Shown piece by piece: positions 35,951-49,427 of a stretch of 64,000 bases of DNA. Origin of the DNA: Diphasiastrum complanatum (taxonomy: Eukaryota > Streptophyta > Lycopodiopsida > Lycopodiales > Lycopodiaceae); NCBI GenBank assembly GCA_029204225.1, contig CM055101.1, positions 7,244,429-7,308,428 of the forward strand, given 5' to 3'. Numbering within the stretch: the stretch's first letter is position 1; each line of letters starts with the position of its first letter. The notes beneath the pieces were generated by a model. The model ran no database searches and was not told where the DNA came from. It was given only the letters and a program-made list of their open reading frames with translations. Both the position numbers and the translations under genes were made by a program.

Positions 35951-36814
35951 CGTCTTCTGAAGAGCACTCGTCGATGACATCGTCACTTATACAGATGGCG
36001 GCCTCTCCCCTGCAAATGACTGTCGCTCCCAATCGCGCCTAAGGATTGAATTGCACGGAAAATCAACTCTGGGGCAAAGAACCTCGCCTCAGGCGTTTAA
36101 AGCACCTATTTGGAGCAGATTGTGTTGGTGACAAAAATTCAGTCTCTTCTCTAATCTGTTCATTGATGTTTTGCCAATCGTGCTCTGAATCATCTAGGCC
36201 AGGCGAGAAGGAAGGAGGCTCAATGTCCTGGAATGGCAATCCATCTTGCTCAATGCCATTGTCAACAAAATGAGAAGATTTAACTTTGTTTTTACGATCA
36301 ACAGACCATAAATTTTTGAGACTCATATCTGTACTATTCACCAAACCAAGGACTACAATATATCACACGTCTTGCCAAAGCGATAGTTCTGCTTATCTCC
36401 TTGTTCCATCCAAGAAACATAATATTAAGAGTAATCACCAAAACAATTGGCAAATGCGCCATTCAGAGAAGCTGCTTTCAGACAATTGTACAAAAACAAA
36501 TTGTAAGAAAACCGAGTAAAGACCTCTCAGTGCAAAGATAAGAAAAGAAATTAGCCGATGCAGAGAGTATCTGAACATATAAGATCGCTTGGGCCTTGGA
36601 GATTTTGCCAGCATTGGATCGGATGCAATGCCAGACAAAGCAACGCAGCTGAAGCAGAGGAGCAACGAGCTATTATGGCGCTGCAAGAGCCTCTTTCGTT
36701 CGAAATTGAAACCTCAGATGTAAACCAGATTCAGAATATCCCTCCAAAAGCATGATCCACCGAATCCTACACTGGCATTTAGAAAGCGAGATCCAAATAC
36801 CATATCTCCTTTTC
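35951..36814. other. Possible captured gene fragment (unrecognised)
   Basis: Codon-like composition rises here. A 93-codon minus-strand frame (36063-36344) reads hydrophilic and acidic (for example SPGLDDSEHDWQNINEQ) and can be extended past a stop towards 35950 (ISDDVIDECSSEDEG). A 65-codon plus-strand frame at 36558-36755 is also present. Neither matches a family I know. It may be exon pieces of a host gene carried by a transposon, or chance. Confidence 0.3.
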
Positions 36815-37915
36815 GGTTGAGTTTATCTCTCCTACGCCTCACTTTCAGTTCGGTCGAGATCAGGTCCTCACGTCTTTCCTTCATTCGGTCGAGATTCATC
36901 CACTTTGGGTTCGGTCGAGATTCCACCTCATTCATCCGGTCGAGAGTTCTCTCTTTCTACGTAATGGATTTTTGGTGACTATTCTGCCCATTTCAATTTT
37001 TGCTGACTATTTTGCCCATTTCTGAACAGATTAAAAAGCAGAATACTCTCTTATTTTTAAAAAAAAAAATAAGTGTAGATTTTGCCTACGTCTGCCACAT
37101 GGCAGCATCGGATTGGTCTCAAAAAATTTAGTGCTGATTCTGCTTGCACCTGCCACGTGGCAGCTAAGGATTGGTTTAAAAAGGGTCCAAAAATCCATTA
37201 CGCAATGGAAGGGTCCGGGCAGAGGCCATTTTGCCCAGTTCGGATTTCCAAAATTTTTTAGGCTCAGCCCCTCCGAGCCTCGCCTAAAAAAATTCTGGAA
37301 ATCCTTACCGGGCAGAATGGCCTTTGCTCGGCTCCTTCCATAATATGTAATGCCTTGTGCTCAGGTGTCCTTTGTATTTTGGGACCACCTCGAGGAGCAT
37401 AATGTCCATCCAATTTTCTCTCTCCTAGGAATCTGTCATTCTCTCTCCTCTCTCCGGTGGAATGCATGTTCTCGCTCTGGTGGAATGCACGTTCTCTCTC
37501 CTCTCTCTGGTGGAATGTGCATGTGCTATGTGGCAGCCTGTCATTGGCTGTCCACATCCACCTTCCACCACAAAAAATTTGAGAAAAAAAAAACGGCAAA
37601 AAATCGAAAAAAAAAAAAAAAAAAAAACTGGTCCATGCATAGGGCGTACGGCCGTACCGTACGGCCAAAAAAAAAAAAAAACCTTCGCACAATGGCATTA
37701 CGTAGGAGAAGGCCCGAAGCCCTCGGGCCTTCCTTGCTGGTCGGGGCCTGCCCTCGAGCTCCCGCCCTCGGGCAAGGGCCCTCCCAGCAAGGAAGGCCCT
37801 CAGGCAGGGCCTTCCCCCCCACGACTTCATCTCTCTAGATAAGGTTGAGACCTCTCTCTCTCTACTCGGCCGAGATCTTTCTCTATCTTTCTTAGGTTCC
37901 CGGCTCGGTCGAGAT
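36815..37915. repeat. Two clusters of a TCGGTCGAGA motif
   Basis: The motif (A/T)TCGGTCGAGAT or a one-base variant occurs five times between about 36815 and 36945 and twice near 37866 and 37902, all in one orientation. The clusters bracket about 900 bp holding a hairpin, short tandem repeats and GC-rich palindromes. They may be the subterminal arrays of a non-autonomous transposon. Confidence 0.5.
37204..37341. repeat. MITE-like hairpin, arms of about 60 bp
   Basis: atggaagggtccgggcagag at 37205 pairs with the complement of the segment ending ctccttccat at 37341. The arms run through tttgcccagttcggatttcc to a loop tcagcccctccgagcctc. Pairing is imperfect but continuous. It has no coding capacity. 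Just upstream, tgccacatggcagc and tgccacgtggcagc occur at about 37095 and 37151. Confidence 0.75.
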
Positions 37916-38294
37916 CCCCAAAGAAAAAAAAATTCAAATCTTCAAAGTTCTCACGATCTCTTGAATTCTTCCACAAGCACCCACCTGCACCATAGAGGCA
38001 GTCGATAAAAAAACATTTGCCATAAATTTTTATAATTTCTTACGATCCCTGCTAATTCCTTTGAGCATGCCAATGGTTCATGGATTCCAAACTTTATGGA
38101 ATTCAATTTTGAATTTTTTCTAAATTGCTAAACTCGAGTTTACTTACATTCTTTGAAACTCCATAACTTTCTTGTTTGAACTCCGATTCCAGTGGTATAA
38201 AAATGGAAATTAATTAGTTCATTGTGTTGAGTACAGACATCAACATTCTGTTATTGTTACTTTTGTTCTATTTTTTATATAGGACCCCTTTTCC
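37342..38294. other. Unassigned DNA with tandem, homopolymer and GC-palindrome patches
   Basis: Three short tandem units around ggtggaatgcatgttctc lie at about 37455-37530, A-runs at about 37578-37626 and 37667-37680, the palindromic cgtacggccgtaccgtacgg at about 37646, and GC-rich self-complementary sequence (cctcgggccttccttgctgg and partner) at 37710-37810. Reading frames here are low-complexity. An AT-rich leader-like stretch runs from 37920 to 38294. Confidence 0.5.
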
Positions 38295-39540
38295 TTAAGT
38301 TGTCCCCATTTTATGCTTCATTTTCTTTAAAAAAATTTCATATTTCTTCCGTGTGACCTCAGATTTTAGTGTCGTAAAAAGCAAACCTCTACAGCTCACC
38401 AAGATTGACAGTGTGGAAGTCTTATTTGTACCAAAAAAATTGACCTCTTTAAAAGTCTTTTTATTTGCTCTAATTGAAAAATCCAGTCCAAGAAATATCC
38501 TCAATTTGTCAGCATCTAGACTTTTTCAATTACTAGCAGCAATCGATTTAAATTCAGATACATAACTATCTATGTCTTTTGAGTCTTTCCCCTTGAAATA
38601 ATCATACCGAATTTTAGAAGAAGACAATTCTGGAACTGCCATATCTACCTTATCTAAACAAGGTGGATTGGGTAATTTTTTTTTTTCAGATTCACTTTCT
38701 GATGTTGAAGGTTCTTTATAATCAAGTCTCCTTCTTCGATCAGTGTTGGTATCCCAGTTTAACTCTCTTTCTCGTTGTCTACGCCTTCGTCTTTCTTCTC
38801 GCTTCTTTTTATCTTTCTCGTCTTTCTCTCCAATATTTGTCTTTGGACATAAAAGTACAAAAAAATCGATTTTATGATCTCAGCATACAGAGGGTCAAAA
38901 AATAAGATATGGGTCAAGAAATATGAAAGATAGAATATTTTCGACCGCGTTCGACTCCAGCATTACCTTTGAAAATTTTCTTTTCAAACGTGAAAGAAGT
39001 TTCTTCTAAAGAACCAGAACTAGAACAACCTGGTTCATTATATATTAATCCGCTGCTTCGCAATCTCTTGATGTTCAAATTATTAACAATTTTGTTAATA
39101 ATATGTGCAGGTTTATATGTATACAGCTTGATTATGTCTCTGTATTACAAAATCTGTTTGATATAGAAATTTTGCGCATAATTATTTAAAGAAAGCTCTG
39201 GTATTACTGCGCCTTTGGATTCGAATGTTGCTTTTGTTTATATTGCAACACACTTGTTTCATGGCCATGCATAATTCACAATCGTGCTTACAATATCTTG
39301 ATAGCAATTCTCATGTTGCCTGGTCCATTGACATTCTCCTTCAGTTTTTAAAAGGTTTTCAAAAATTATTCTCTCTTGTTCAAGCAAGGGAATAAACCTT
39401 CTAAAATAACCAACTCATCCAAGGAATACTCTAAGCGAGTCTCTGTTTTGAATGCTTCTAAGAAAATCCCCTCTGGACGTCTTGAATCATATTCCTTGAA
39501 CCACAAAATAATAATTTTCCTCGGGTTAACATCTCCTTCT
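38295..39540 (-). pseudogene. Gypsy-1 gag N-terminal part (degenerate)
   Basis: On minus, from the primer site inward, coding-like blocks occur in shifting frames, including a block with RPEGIFLEAFKTETRLEYS near 39420-39480, an Arg-rich segment (KKREERRRRRQRERELN) near 38760-38820, and a gag core YDYFKGKDSKDIDSYVSEF near 38550-38610. It is separated from the zinc-knuckle part (34000-34801) by the foreign DNA at 34802-38294. The exact right edge of that insertion is uncertain, between about 38290 and 38470. Confidence 0.6.
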
Positions 39541-39557
39541 CCCCGACAACGGCGCCA
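39541..39557 (-). other. Gypsy-1 primer-binding site
   Basis: The minus strand reads TGGCGCCGTTGTCGGGG, very close to the TGGCGCCGTTGCCGGGGA primer site widespread in plant gypsy elements. A 5-nt spacer separates it from the proposed LTR end. Confidence 0.85.
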
Positions 39558-39562
39558 AAATT

Positions 39563-40490
39563 TGGCTTATGTCGTGGCTCACTGAATTAGATTATTAGAT
39601 TTTTAATGTAGTATTTAAGATATCATTCCCCAAATAGAGAGAATTGGAGACGTAATAGTCATGAAAGTTGTCATTTTGTGTAAAAGATAAATAAGTGGTT
39701 ATCAAATGACATTTGCCACATGCGGCCAGTACAACCTTTCAATATTCAAATAATGATTTAACCATTTTCTGATAGATCTTTGGTATTGGTTCTCTACCCA
39801 TACAATTACTTTGTATGACCACTATTGGAACGAGTGATTAAATAATCAGCTTCACTCACAACTTGACTAAGTTCGAGATTTTTCATAATGTAGCCTACAA
39901 TTATGACTCGACGGTGAAGCATACCCTTCAAATGACTCGGAGAATCACACATCCCCTCTCATTATGTCTCTCACAATATAACAAATTCCAGAATGATACT
40001 AATATAACTTAATCACCTGCATGCTTCAACATGGTTCGAACTTGAACTGTCTCAAATTACTATCAATCTTTTTTCTACATATCATTCATTATTAAATAAT
40101 TTATTTGTTTTTACAACCACTGTAATCCCTAGAAAAATAGTAAGCATCATATACATCTATTCAATCATAGAGTAAACATCCACAACTTACTCACAAATAT
40201 AAGCACAAGTGTATCTGCTCAACATCGGCTCTTTATAGTCTCGCGACTGTAATTGTCATAACTGAAATTCTCGGATTTAGATAATTTTTCGACCCTGGAT
40301 TGGATCGCATCGGGTCTAATATTTTTCTGATCCAACTAAAATCCGATACTTACTAAAAATCCGATCCTGTCAAAATTTGACCTGGATTGATTTTACACTT
40401 AGAACTTTTAAAGACTGAAATTCTATAAAACTTAAGAAAAACCAGATACATAAAACTAAGAATGTACAAGAATAAAAAGTAAAAAGTCCT
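39563..40490 (-). repeat. 5' LTR of Gypsy-1 (right end uncertain)
   Basis: It begins TGGCTTATGTCGTGG on plus next to the primer site, so its minus-strand end is CA. About 900 bp of AT-rich non-coding DNA follows. It meets the leader of another element near 40490-40500, and I cannot see a clear TG end. A stretch at 40300-40400 repeats the phrase aaatccgat. Confidence 0.55.
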
Positions 40491-40499
40491 CACATGACT

Positions 40500-40830
40500 A
40501 CTTTGAGTTCTCACAAACTCTCTAGTTCCGATACAAATCGATCGGACTTGTAATCAAAACTTTTCTACTACAATAATGTTTTCTAATTTTTCTTCTCTTA
40601 CAACTTCTAATTATAATTTAAACACAATCTTAGAAGATTCCAATACAATATAAAACATCCTATCCATTCAAATTCCAAAAAAGGTCCTCCATCTATACAT
40701 ATTACATATTTCTTCAAGAATCTGTGCAATAGATGTTTTACATAGATAACTTCCTATCCACCTACTTCTCCTCCTTTTAATAGGAAACTTCACGAGTTTC
40801 CATTAGGCATCCATAAAGTTTTTCAAGAGA
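40500..40830 (-). repeat. Third copy of the palindrome-family LTR, with tail and leader on both sides
   Basis: On minus the order is internal tail with a conserved gatgcctaatggaaact phrase, polypurine tract (40761-40776), LTR (40539-40760), primer-site-like ATTTGTATCGGAACT, and leader to about 40500. It matches 3191-3500 over its whole length apart from decay. It again has internal sequence on both sides of one LTR. Confidence 0.75.
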
Positions 40831-41840
40831 AGTTGAAAAGGGAACCAAAACTTCTCTTTTCATGAAGTGGCAAGCAACCGATGGATAGATATTGCAATCA
40901 ATGGGTTACTAGCCCTTAGAACCTTTTAGAAATAGGCACACGGGCTATAGGCACTGAAGTGTCAACATTTAAGTGGTTGAAAATCAAGAGAATCATGAGT
41001 AATCAGTGACAAGATTCACCTTTTTGAAAATTCAAAGATTCAGTGGTGGGTACATCGATAATCATACAAAGGCAAAAGTGAAAAAGGAGACCATCATGAG
41101 GTGTGAAAAAGGGGATATGAGGGGGGAGGTCCACAGAATCCAAGACAAACGACAACCAAAGTAAAATGAGTACATGAAGTGAAAGGCACAGGTTGAAAAG
41201 TAAAGAAGTGCCAAAATGAAGTGAATCCTTTTATCCACCCCTATAAAAAAAGGGGGGGGAAGTGAGAGAGGGAGAGAGAATTTTGGATGTTGTTGTTGTT
41301 GTTGGAGCTGTTGAGAGTTGTTAGTTGTTGATGTTAGTTGTGTGTGGGGGCTAGAATACAAGGCCTAAGGGGCATTACAATGGAGCCCAAGGTAATTTAG
41401 GAAAGGGCATCTTGCAGGGAAAAGCCTTTGTAAATAATCATTTTTGCCAAGTTAATGGCCCAAGTATGGCATCTTGCGTGTATAAGCCCATCAATAGTTA
41501 ATAATGTTAGGCCCCAATTCAGCATCCTACGAGTGTAAGTCCAATGTGTGGTGCCATTAGTCACTAGTAGGCAAGAAAATAATTTTGGCAAGTCTCAAGG
41601 TTTAAACTTAGACTTAAAAAGTTATGCAAAAGTCAAAGTCAAGTCTCCAAAAGGGAATTTGCATTGCAATTTGAGACTTATAATGTCTTGTCCCATAAGT
41701 AAATGTGGAAAGGGAACTTCACAAGCTTCTATAAGAGGAAGCTCCTTCTTTGTAATTTTCATCTATAGTACAAGAGAACAAAGTTTCTGAAGAAACAAAA
41801 TGTTTCTATTATCAAAGCTTTGCTAGCTTTTAGCCCTCAC
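40831..41840. other. Unassigned DNA with promoter-like and short tandem features
   Basis: A TATA-like ccctataaaaaaagg lies at about 41241-41255, a (TTG)n stretch near 41289-41304, and three degenerate units of 'ggcatcttgcgtgtataagc' type at about 41408-41540. The last phrase also occurs inverted in the Gypsy-3 LTR near 61890, so this may be remnant LTR of a related gypsy family. A second TATA-like ctataagaggaagc lies near 41730. No protein was seen. Confidence 0.4.
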
Positions 41841-42726
41841 TGTGACGAAAATGTTCTCGAATGCGAAAGTCAAAACACGCGAAGCAAAAATGTTTGCGAA
41901 CACCCTGATGAAAAAGACACGGACACGAAAAATTCGCGAAAGAGAAAATTTTGTGGTACAGCAGGAGAAAGTCAGACGACCCGAAAGTCACATGACTCGA
42001 AACGACACGAAAATCGTCGCGACATCTTTTTTGCCCTCAGCTCCAAAAAGGACCAGCAATATCATGCAAGTACCCAGAAGTACAGATATTTGATCTGATA
42101 TAATGACGTAAGCAGATACACTCTAGGTCGTGGCTAATTTGTCACTCTTGTAATTCATGATTAGTTGTAGATGTTTAATCACTCTAATCCAGAAGTTACA
42201 TGACGCGACTATATACTTTCTACATGATACTTGATACACATATGTAGAAGTCTAATGCTAGTAAGCAAGAAGACGAAAATACAAAATACAAGTCCACCTG
42301 TGTGCGAGACAATTCTGCATAGGATCTGTAGATCCACAAGTCCGCTAGTAGGCGAGACATTACTCATGGGAGAACTGTATTTCTCTCACGCCAACACATT
42401 GTGTGGATCTACATGTAGTGCTTGAAGAATAAAAAAAATCAATAGATGATTTTGTAGCCGTTGCGCACATATCACTCTTATCATGTCTGATCTTGAATGA
42501 ATTGTTGTCTGTTATCGTGTGTGTATCTCATTCACTCATCTTATCAATTTCTCACACTGGTTGAATTTTGTTCAATGTTGTGTTAATCAAAAGGTAGATC
42601 AACAGTGTCTGTCTACATTCTAGAGGACTGTAGGAATGATACAGCTGGCAGTGACCAGCAATCAGATCTGAAATCCATCCGAATTGTTGTGTTTCGCGTT
42701 TCTTTCGCAGTCCACGATCGTCATCA
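41841..42726 (+). repeat. 5' LTR of Copia-6
   Basis: The start TGTGACGAAAATG is inferred from TG next to a change in composition. The end ATCGTCATCA at 42726 is firm because the primer site follows after one base. The LTR is unusually rich in CpG (cgcgaa, gacacg). Confidence 0.5.
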
Positions 42727-42727
42727 G

Positions 42728-42739
42728 TGGTATCAGAGC
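42728..42739 (+). other. tRNA-iMet primer-binding site of Copia-6
   Basis: This is a perfect TGGTATCAGAGC one base after the LTR end. Confidence 0.88.
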
Positions 42740-42840
42740 CTACCTTGTCATAGTCTGACGTAGCCAAAAAACTATTAGATCCAAGAGGCCAAGCATTCAA
42801 ACAAATACCCATCAACAACAGAACACACTTCAGAAGCAAT

Positions 42841-45040
<2,200 letters not shown>

Positions 45041-46297
45041 GTTGTTGACATCTCCATAGCAGATGCATTGGTCCATGGTAGCTCGAATGTATCTCATGAC
45101 TCGTATGAGAGCCTTCCAATGGGTAATTCCAGGATTAGCCATGTATTGGCTAAGTGAGCTGACAACAAAAGAAATGTCTGGCCTTGCACAGACCATTGCA
45201 TACATGAGAGATCCGAATATCGATCGATACGGGTATTCTCTCATCTGCTCCTCTTCCTGCTTAGTCTGGGGACATTGGTCCTTTGACAAATGCAGGTCTG
45301 GATCCATTGGTGAGTGAGCTAATTTATAATTCATCAGATTGTATCTATTAAGAACATTGTGAAGATACCTTTGTTGACTTATGTAAATCAGTTGATTTGC
45401 TCTGTCTCTTTGGATTTGAATTCCAAGACAAAAGTGAGCTTCGCCCAGATCAGTCATGTCGAATTCTGAGAACAACATCTATTTTGAATCCTTGACCATA
45501 TTGGCATCATTGTTGAAAAGCAACGTATCATCAACATACAAGGTGATGATGATAAAGGATTGCTTCACTGACTTTGTATAGACATTGCAATCAGTAGTGC
45601 TTGGTTTGAATCCTTGATCAATGAGGAACGTGTTGATCCTCTGAAACCAAGCTCTGGCAGATTGTTTCAATCCGTACAGTGCCTTGTGGAGTTTACAGAG
45701 ATGATTTTTCATACCTTTCAGAACGTATCCTTCAGGCTGGATCATGTAGATGTCTTCTGGTATAACTCCATTCAGGTAAGTTGTTTGTGCATCGAGTTGA
45801 TGCACTTCGAGGTTGACAGCTGCAGCATAAGACAGGAGCATTTGGATCGACGAATGTTTGACGACTGGACTGAAACTCTTACTATAGTCGACATTCGGGA
45901 TCTAGGTGAATCCTCGTGCTACCAATCTTGCCTTCCTTCGATCGATTGTTTTGTTGGCATTGTATTTTATCTTAAAGATCCATTTGCAATCAACAATATT
46001 GCAACCAATAGGAGCTTCGACTAATGACCATGTCTGATTCTTGATCAGAGAGGAATACTCTCTGTCCATAGCTTCTCTCCAGAGATTAGAGTCTGGTTGG
46101 CTAAGTGTCTCTTCGACTGTTGTCGATTTCTGCATTAAAAGACAGGCAGACTCAGGAGTATACCTTGTGGGTTGTGTCCGCACTTGGCTTGATCTTCTGG
46201 GAAGATTCGATTGATGAACCGCTCTTGGGACTTGTTGCTGTGTAGCAGCAACATCTTTGTCTGATTCACTGACCCGAAGTGGGTCGACAATAGACAT
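45041..46297 (-). pseudogene. Copia-7 reverse transcriptase and RNase H start
   Basis: One frame, broken only by stops at 45902-45904 and 45479-45481, runs through NLWREAMDREYSSLIKNQTW, CKWIFKIKYN, HQLDAQTTYLNGVIPEDIYM, HKALYGLKQSARAWF and the catalytic TLYVDDTLLF (YVDD). It then passes FDMTDLGEAHFCLGIQI and the thumb region with RPDISFVVSSLSQYM. It is lost near 45041-45070 after 'HWKALIRVMRYIR'. Two nonsense changes in an otherwise open frame suggest a moderately young copy. Confidence 0.88.
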
Positions 46298-46329
46298 GCC
46301 TGAGCCAGAAGCTCGGACTGTCGCATCAA

Positions 46330-46949
46330 TGGCAGGTGATGAAGGTTCTTCTTGAGCTATTTCCTTGTCTTTGAGGTCGACGAACTAATCCTCGATAAAG
46401 ACTGTATCACGGCTATACAAGATTTGCTAGGTATCAGGATCGTACAGCTTGTAGGTATTATTAGATGAAGTATATCCGATCAAAATGGTCTTTAGACCTT
46501 GGAAATCCAATTTCTTCCTTGTGTCCTTTGGGATCTGCGCATAGGCAATGCACCCAAACACTCTTAGATTCTTCAAAGAAGGCTTGGAGCCTGTCCACAC
46601 CTCATGGGGTGTCTTGTCTAAGAGAGCCTTGGTCGAACATCTTTTCTGGATGTAAGCTACAATGGAGACAACTTCAGCCTAGAAACTCTTGGACAATGAT
46701 GCATGTGCTAGTATACACTTGGCAGATTCAACCAGTGTTTTGTTCTTTCTCTCAACTAAGCCATTAGACTGAGGACTGTAAGGAGTGATGAACTGCTGCT
46801 CAATGCCTTGGCTTTGGCAGTACTCCTTAAACTCGACAGAGTTGTATTCTCCACCGTTGTCTGACCGTAGGGCCTTGATCGTCCTTCTAGTCTCCTTTTG
46901 CTTGAAGTATTTGGTAGTCTTGAATTTCGTGGTTGTTTTGTTTGCAGTA
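46330..46949 (-). pseudogene. Copia-7 integrase (N-terminally deleted)
   Basis: On minus the frame shifted from gag reads KALRSDNGGEYNSVEF (second catalytic Asp), a QSNGLVERKNKTL block (third, Glu), VAYIQKRCSTKALLDKTPHE, and the C-terminal FGCIAYAQIPKD. At least three stops interrupt it (near 46682, 46429 and 46387). The zinc-binding HHCC part and first Asp are deleted. Confidence 0.8.
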
Positions 46950-47682
46950 TCTGTAGAACAGCTTCTTCATTGTATGCGGATTCTATTGTTCCTTGCGCTG
47001 AGCTGGTTTCTGGTCTGGCTTTGATTTCTTTGGGCCTTTCTTCTTCCTTTTGCTTTGTCGTGCTCTTGTTGGTGTATAAAGCGTGAGAATCAGCTGAGAA
47101 ACTTGAGGCTTCGTTCCTCCGCGTATCTTCCTGCAACAACATAGTGATGACTCTGGAAAGAGTCAACTCTGGATGAGTCGTGATGATCATCACCTAGCTG
47201 TCGTAAGAACTTGGCAAGCTTGAAAGCAGTTGCATTACTGCGTCTTGATCGTCTATGACAGATTCGACAGCGGCCATTTGTGTTAGCAGGTTCTTGAATT
47301 GATTGATGTGATTATGGAGAGAATCACCATTTGTCATCTTGAGGGAGTAAAATTTCTTTCTGAGATGTAGCTTGGAAGCTATATCTCGCACTTCGTATAG
47401 AGTGCTCAAGATGTCCCAGACTTCTTTCGATGTCTGAGCCTCGGATACATGGCCGATCTGTGTATTCGAGATGTTGAGGATGATTAGCACGAAAGCTTTT
47501 CCATCCTTCAGCTTCCATCTGGCGATTGTTGCGTCGTCTGCATCGGGTTTTTCTTCTACACCTGTAACAACGTCATACAATTCTTTTGCCATTAGCACAG
47601 TTTTCATCTTGAATTTCCACATATGGTAATTGGCTCCATCAAGCTTGTCCATGAGAGGACTGGCTTTCCCTTGAGAATCCAT
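46950..47682 (-). pseudogene. Copia-7 gag
   Basis: Start ATG is at 47682 (MDSQGKASPLMDKLDGANY). The gag signature MWKFKMKTVLMAKELYDVVTG is followed by GKAFVLIILNISN, SKEVWDILSTLYE and a stop at 47194-47196. The frame then continues with LTLSRVITMLLQED. The normal zinc-knuckle end is absent and the frame runs into integrase sequence near 46950. Confidence 0.85.
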
Positions 47683-47829
47683 GTGGAAGAATTAGTCTAG
47701 GTGATAGACGAAACTATCAGTGACCTAAGTATGAAAATCTGATACCAGAAGAAATACAGAACAAAAAGACAGTTACTCTATCGGCTAGTAGAGTCTTGTA
47801 CTGTGGAAGCTAATCAAGCTATGAAAATA

Positions 47830-47841
47830 GCTCTTATACCA
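47830..47841 (-). other. tRNA-iMet primer-binding site of Copia-7
   Basis: The minus strand reads TGGTATAAGAGC directly after the LTR terminal CA, one mismatch from the consensus. Confidence 0.8.
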
Positions 47842-48845
47842 TGGTGGGTTTTGAGAGAGGGATGAGGATGAATGGATGACGAACAATCGGCAAACGAGAA
47901 ACGAGTCTCGAATAAGAGACGAAACTCGAACAAGAAACAAATCTCGAACGAATGATGTTCATGCACAGCAGAAAATGGATCTAAATGACTCTCTCCCTAA
48001 GCATGACTACGCCTATCAGAATGAACAGAAACTTTAGTGATAGAAATCACAGCCATTCTAGATTACGTAGCCAAACCTTTAGAATGGCTGAAGCACTAGA
48101 TAAATAATTTGTCGCGAATGATTTGCGAATAACTAGGCTATGCTCTACTGGTTGTTAGTCACGAATTGTTCGCGAAAGACAAGAAGAAAAAAAAACTAAT
48201 CGTCTAAAACCAGAAAGAGCAATTAGAAAGATCAGACAGAATGAAAGATAAGCATAGCAACATTGAAACAGATCTGAATGTAGAACAAATGAGCTATTAT
48301 CAGATTAAGTACATGAAAATATACAAATCAATACTGCGGTAGAGCACAAGGCAATAGCGGACGAAATCGCGTGCTCAACAAAGCTTATTTCTATCTGTAA
48401 TGAGAAATGAAACCTCCTTGATCAAAATAGCATAACTTCAACGTTTTGTGTCATTCATCACTTCATCACTGAACACATGAAAAGTATCCAGTATATATAC
48501 ATATTACTACATGTGTGCAGATGTGAAAGTACAGAGTGTATGTGTTGTCTGTGGTAGATCGTGGGCAGCTGCCATCATTGTCCAATCTGTTAGCGCAACT
48601 GCATAGGGCGAGCGTGAAAAGGGTGTGATGTCAGATGAACGTTTATGATGATGTAAAGGTGCGTCACTCTTACAGATGGCCTTAAGGTAAAATTTACAGA
48701 GTGCCTTAATTCTTAGGGCACTTTGCCATTTGGTAAGGTAGTGTCCCTTTCCGTCTCTTGCACAGTATCGCGAACAAGTGTCGTGACTTCTTCGCCATTT
48801 ATTCGTCTACGCGAATTCACGTGTAAAAATGCAGACTGCGCGACA
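47842..48845 (-). repeat. 5' LTR of Copia-7
   Basis: On plus it starts TGGTGGGTTTTGAG and ends GACTGCGCGACA, giving TG...CA over about 1004 bp. It shares gcatgactacgcctatca, gattacgtagccaaac and gcaatagcggacgaaa blocks with the Copia-4 LTR (27791-28816). Confidence 0.7.
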
Positions 48846-49321
48846 ATGTTAGAAAATGTACAAGCATATGGGATAAACATGATGAATGTGGCTTGGATTT
48901 CTACTTATCCAATTCCTAATCCAATAGAAGATGAACTCATACTAGTTGGTCATGCTTTATCTTATAACGACGAGGCTAAATGAATTGATGAGCAAATTTT
49001 TCGTCATATGATGCATCAAATTCTAGATCAACTTCCAACAAAAACTCCAAAAGTGGTTATATTGAAGGATGATAAACCTACAATTGCTATGACAAAGAAG
49101 TAGACAAAACAACACTACAATAAAGTTTTCAAATGGATTAATCCCGCAAATGAGGCAATTATGAAGGTGGACCATGAGATCAATGATGATTTTGCTTCAA
49201 CACAACAAATGAACAAAGGAGAAAAAAAGATGGAACCAAATATTGATAAGGATGATTCCTTGAGTCGCAAATCAATGAAGGCAAAATCCTCAGAGCCAAG
49301 TAATCAACTTCTAAGAGTAAA
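48846..49321 (+). pseudogene. Unrecognised coding-like remnant next to the Copia-7 LTR
   Basis: One frame starting ATG at 48846, exactly at the LTR end, reads for about 155 codons with only two stops (48981-48983 and 49102-49104). It includes WISTYPIPNPIEDELILVGH and TPKVVILKDDKPTIAM, then a Lys/Asp-rich tail ending near 49324. The low stop density suggests former coding sequence. It could be part of the gypsy element that Copia-7 interrupted, but I do not recognise the family. Confidence 0.4.
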
Positions 49322-49355
49322 ATAAAAAAAGCTACACTTTGGATGATGTGGTAAT

Positions 49356-49427
49356 CACATTGTAGTATAGTGGTGCATATTTCTGCCTATCACATGGACA
49401 ACCTAGGTTCAATCCCCAAAAATGGTG
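49356..49427 (+). tRNA. tRNA-Asp-like relic (pseudogene or SINE head)
   Basis: The sequence has box A TAGTATAGTGGTG and box B GGTTCAATCCCC at tRNA spacing. The anticodon arm resembles plant tRNA-Asp (TTCTGCCTATCACATGGA, anticodon ATC instead of GTC). CCA follows at 49428-49430. The anticodon stem and acceptor stem are poorly paired, so it is not a working tRNA. Encoded CCA in plant nuclear DNA points to a tRNA-derived SINE or a retro-copied tRNA. Confidence 0.6.

Larger units (their letters stand above)
45041..48845 (-). mobile_element. Copia-7, internally deleted copia retrotransposon
   Basis: The minus-strand order is 5' LTR (47842-48845), primer site (47830-47841), leader, gag (47682 inward), then a deletion joining gag to mid-integrase near 46950, integrase, reverse transcriptase and the start of RNase H, ending at about 45041 against Gypsy-2. 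Zinc knuckle, protease and the first catalytic Asp of integrase are lost. It has the same LTR type as Copia-4. It probably inserted into a plus-strand gypsy-like element. Confidence 0.85.

Noticed and set aside
37264-37842. Frames of 126-188 codons near 37.5 kb
   Set aside because: They run through A-tracts and GC palindromes, with Phe or Lys runs and no conserved motif.
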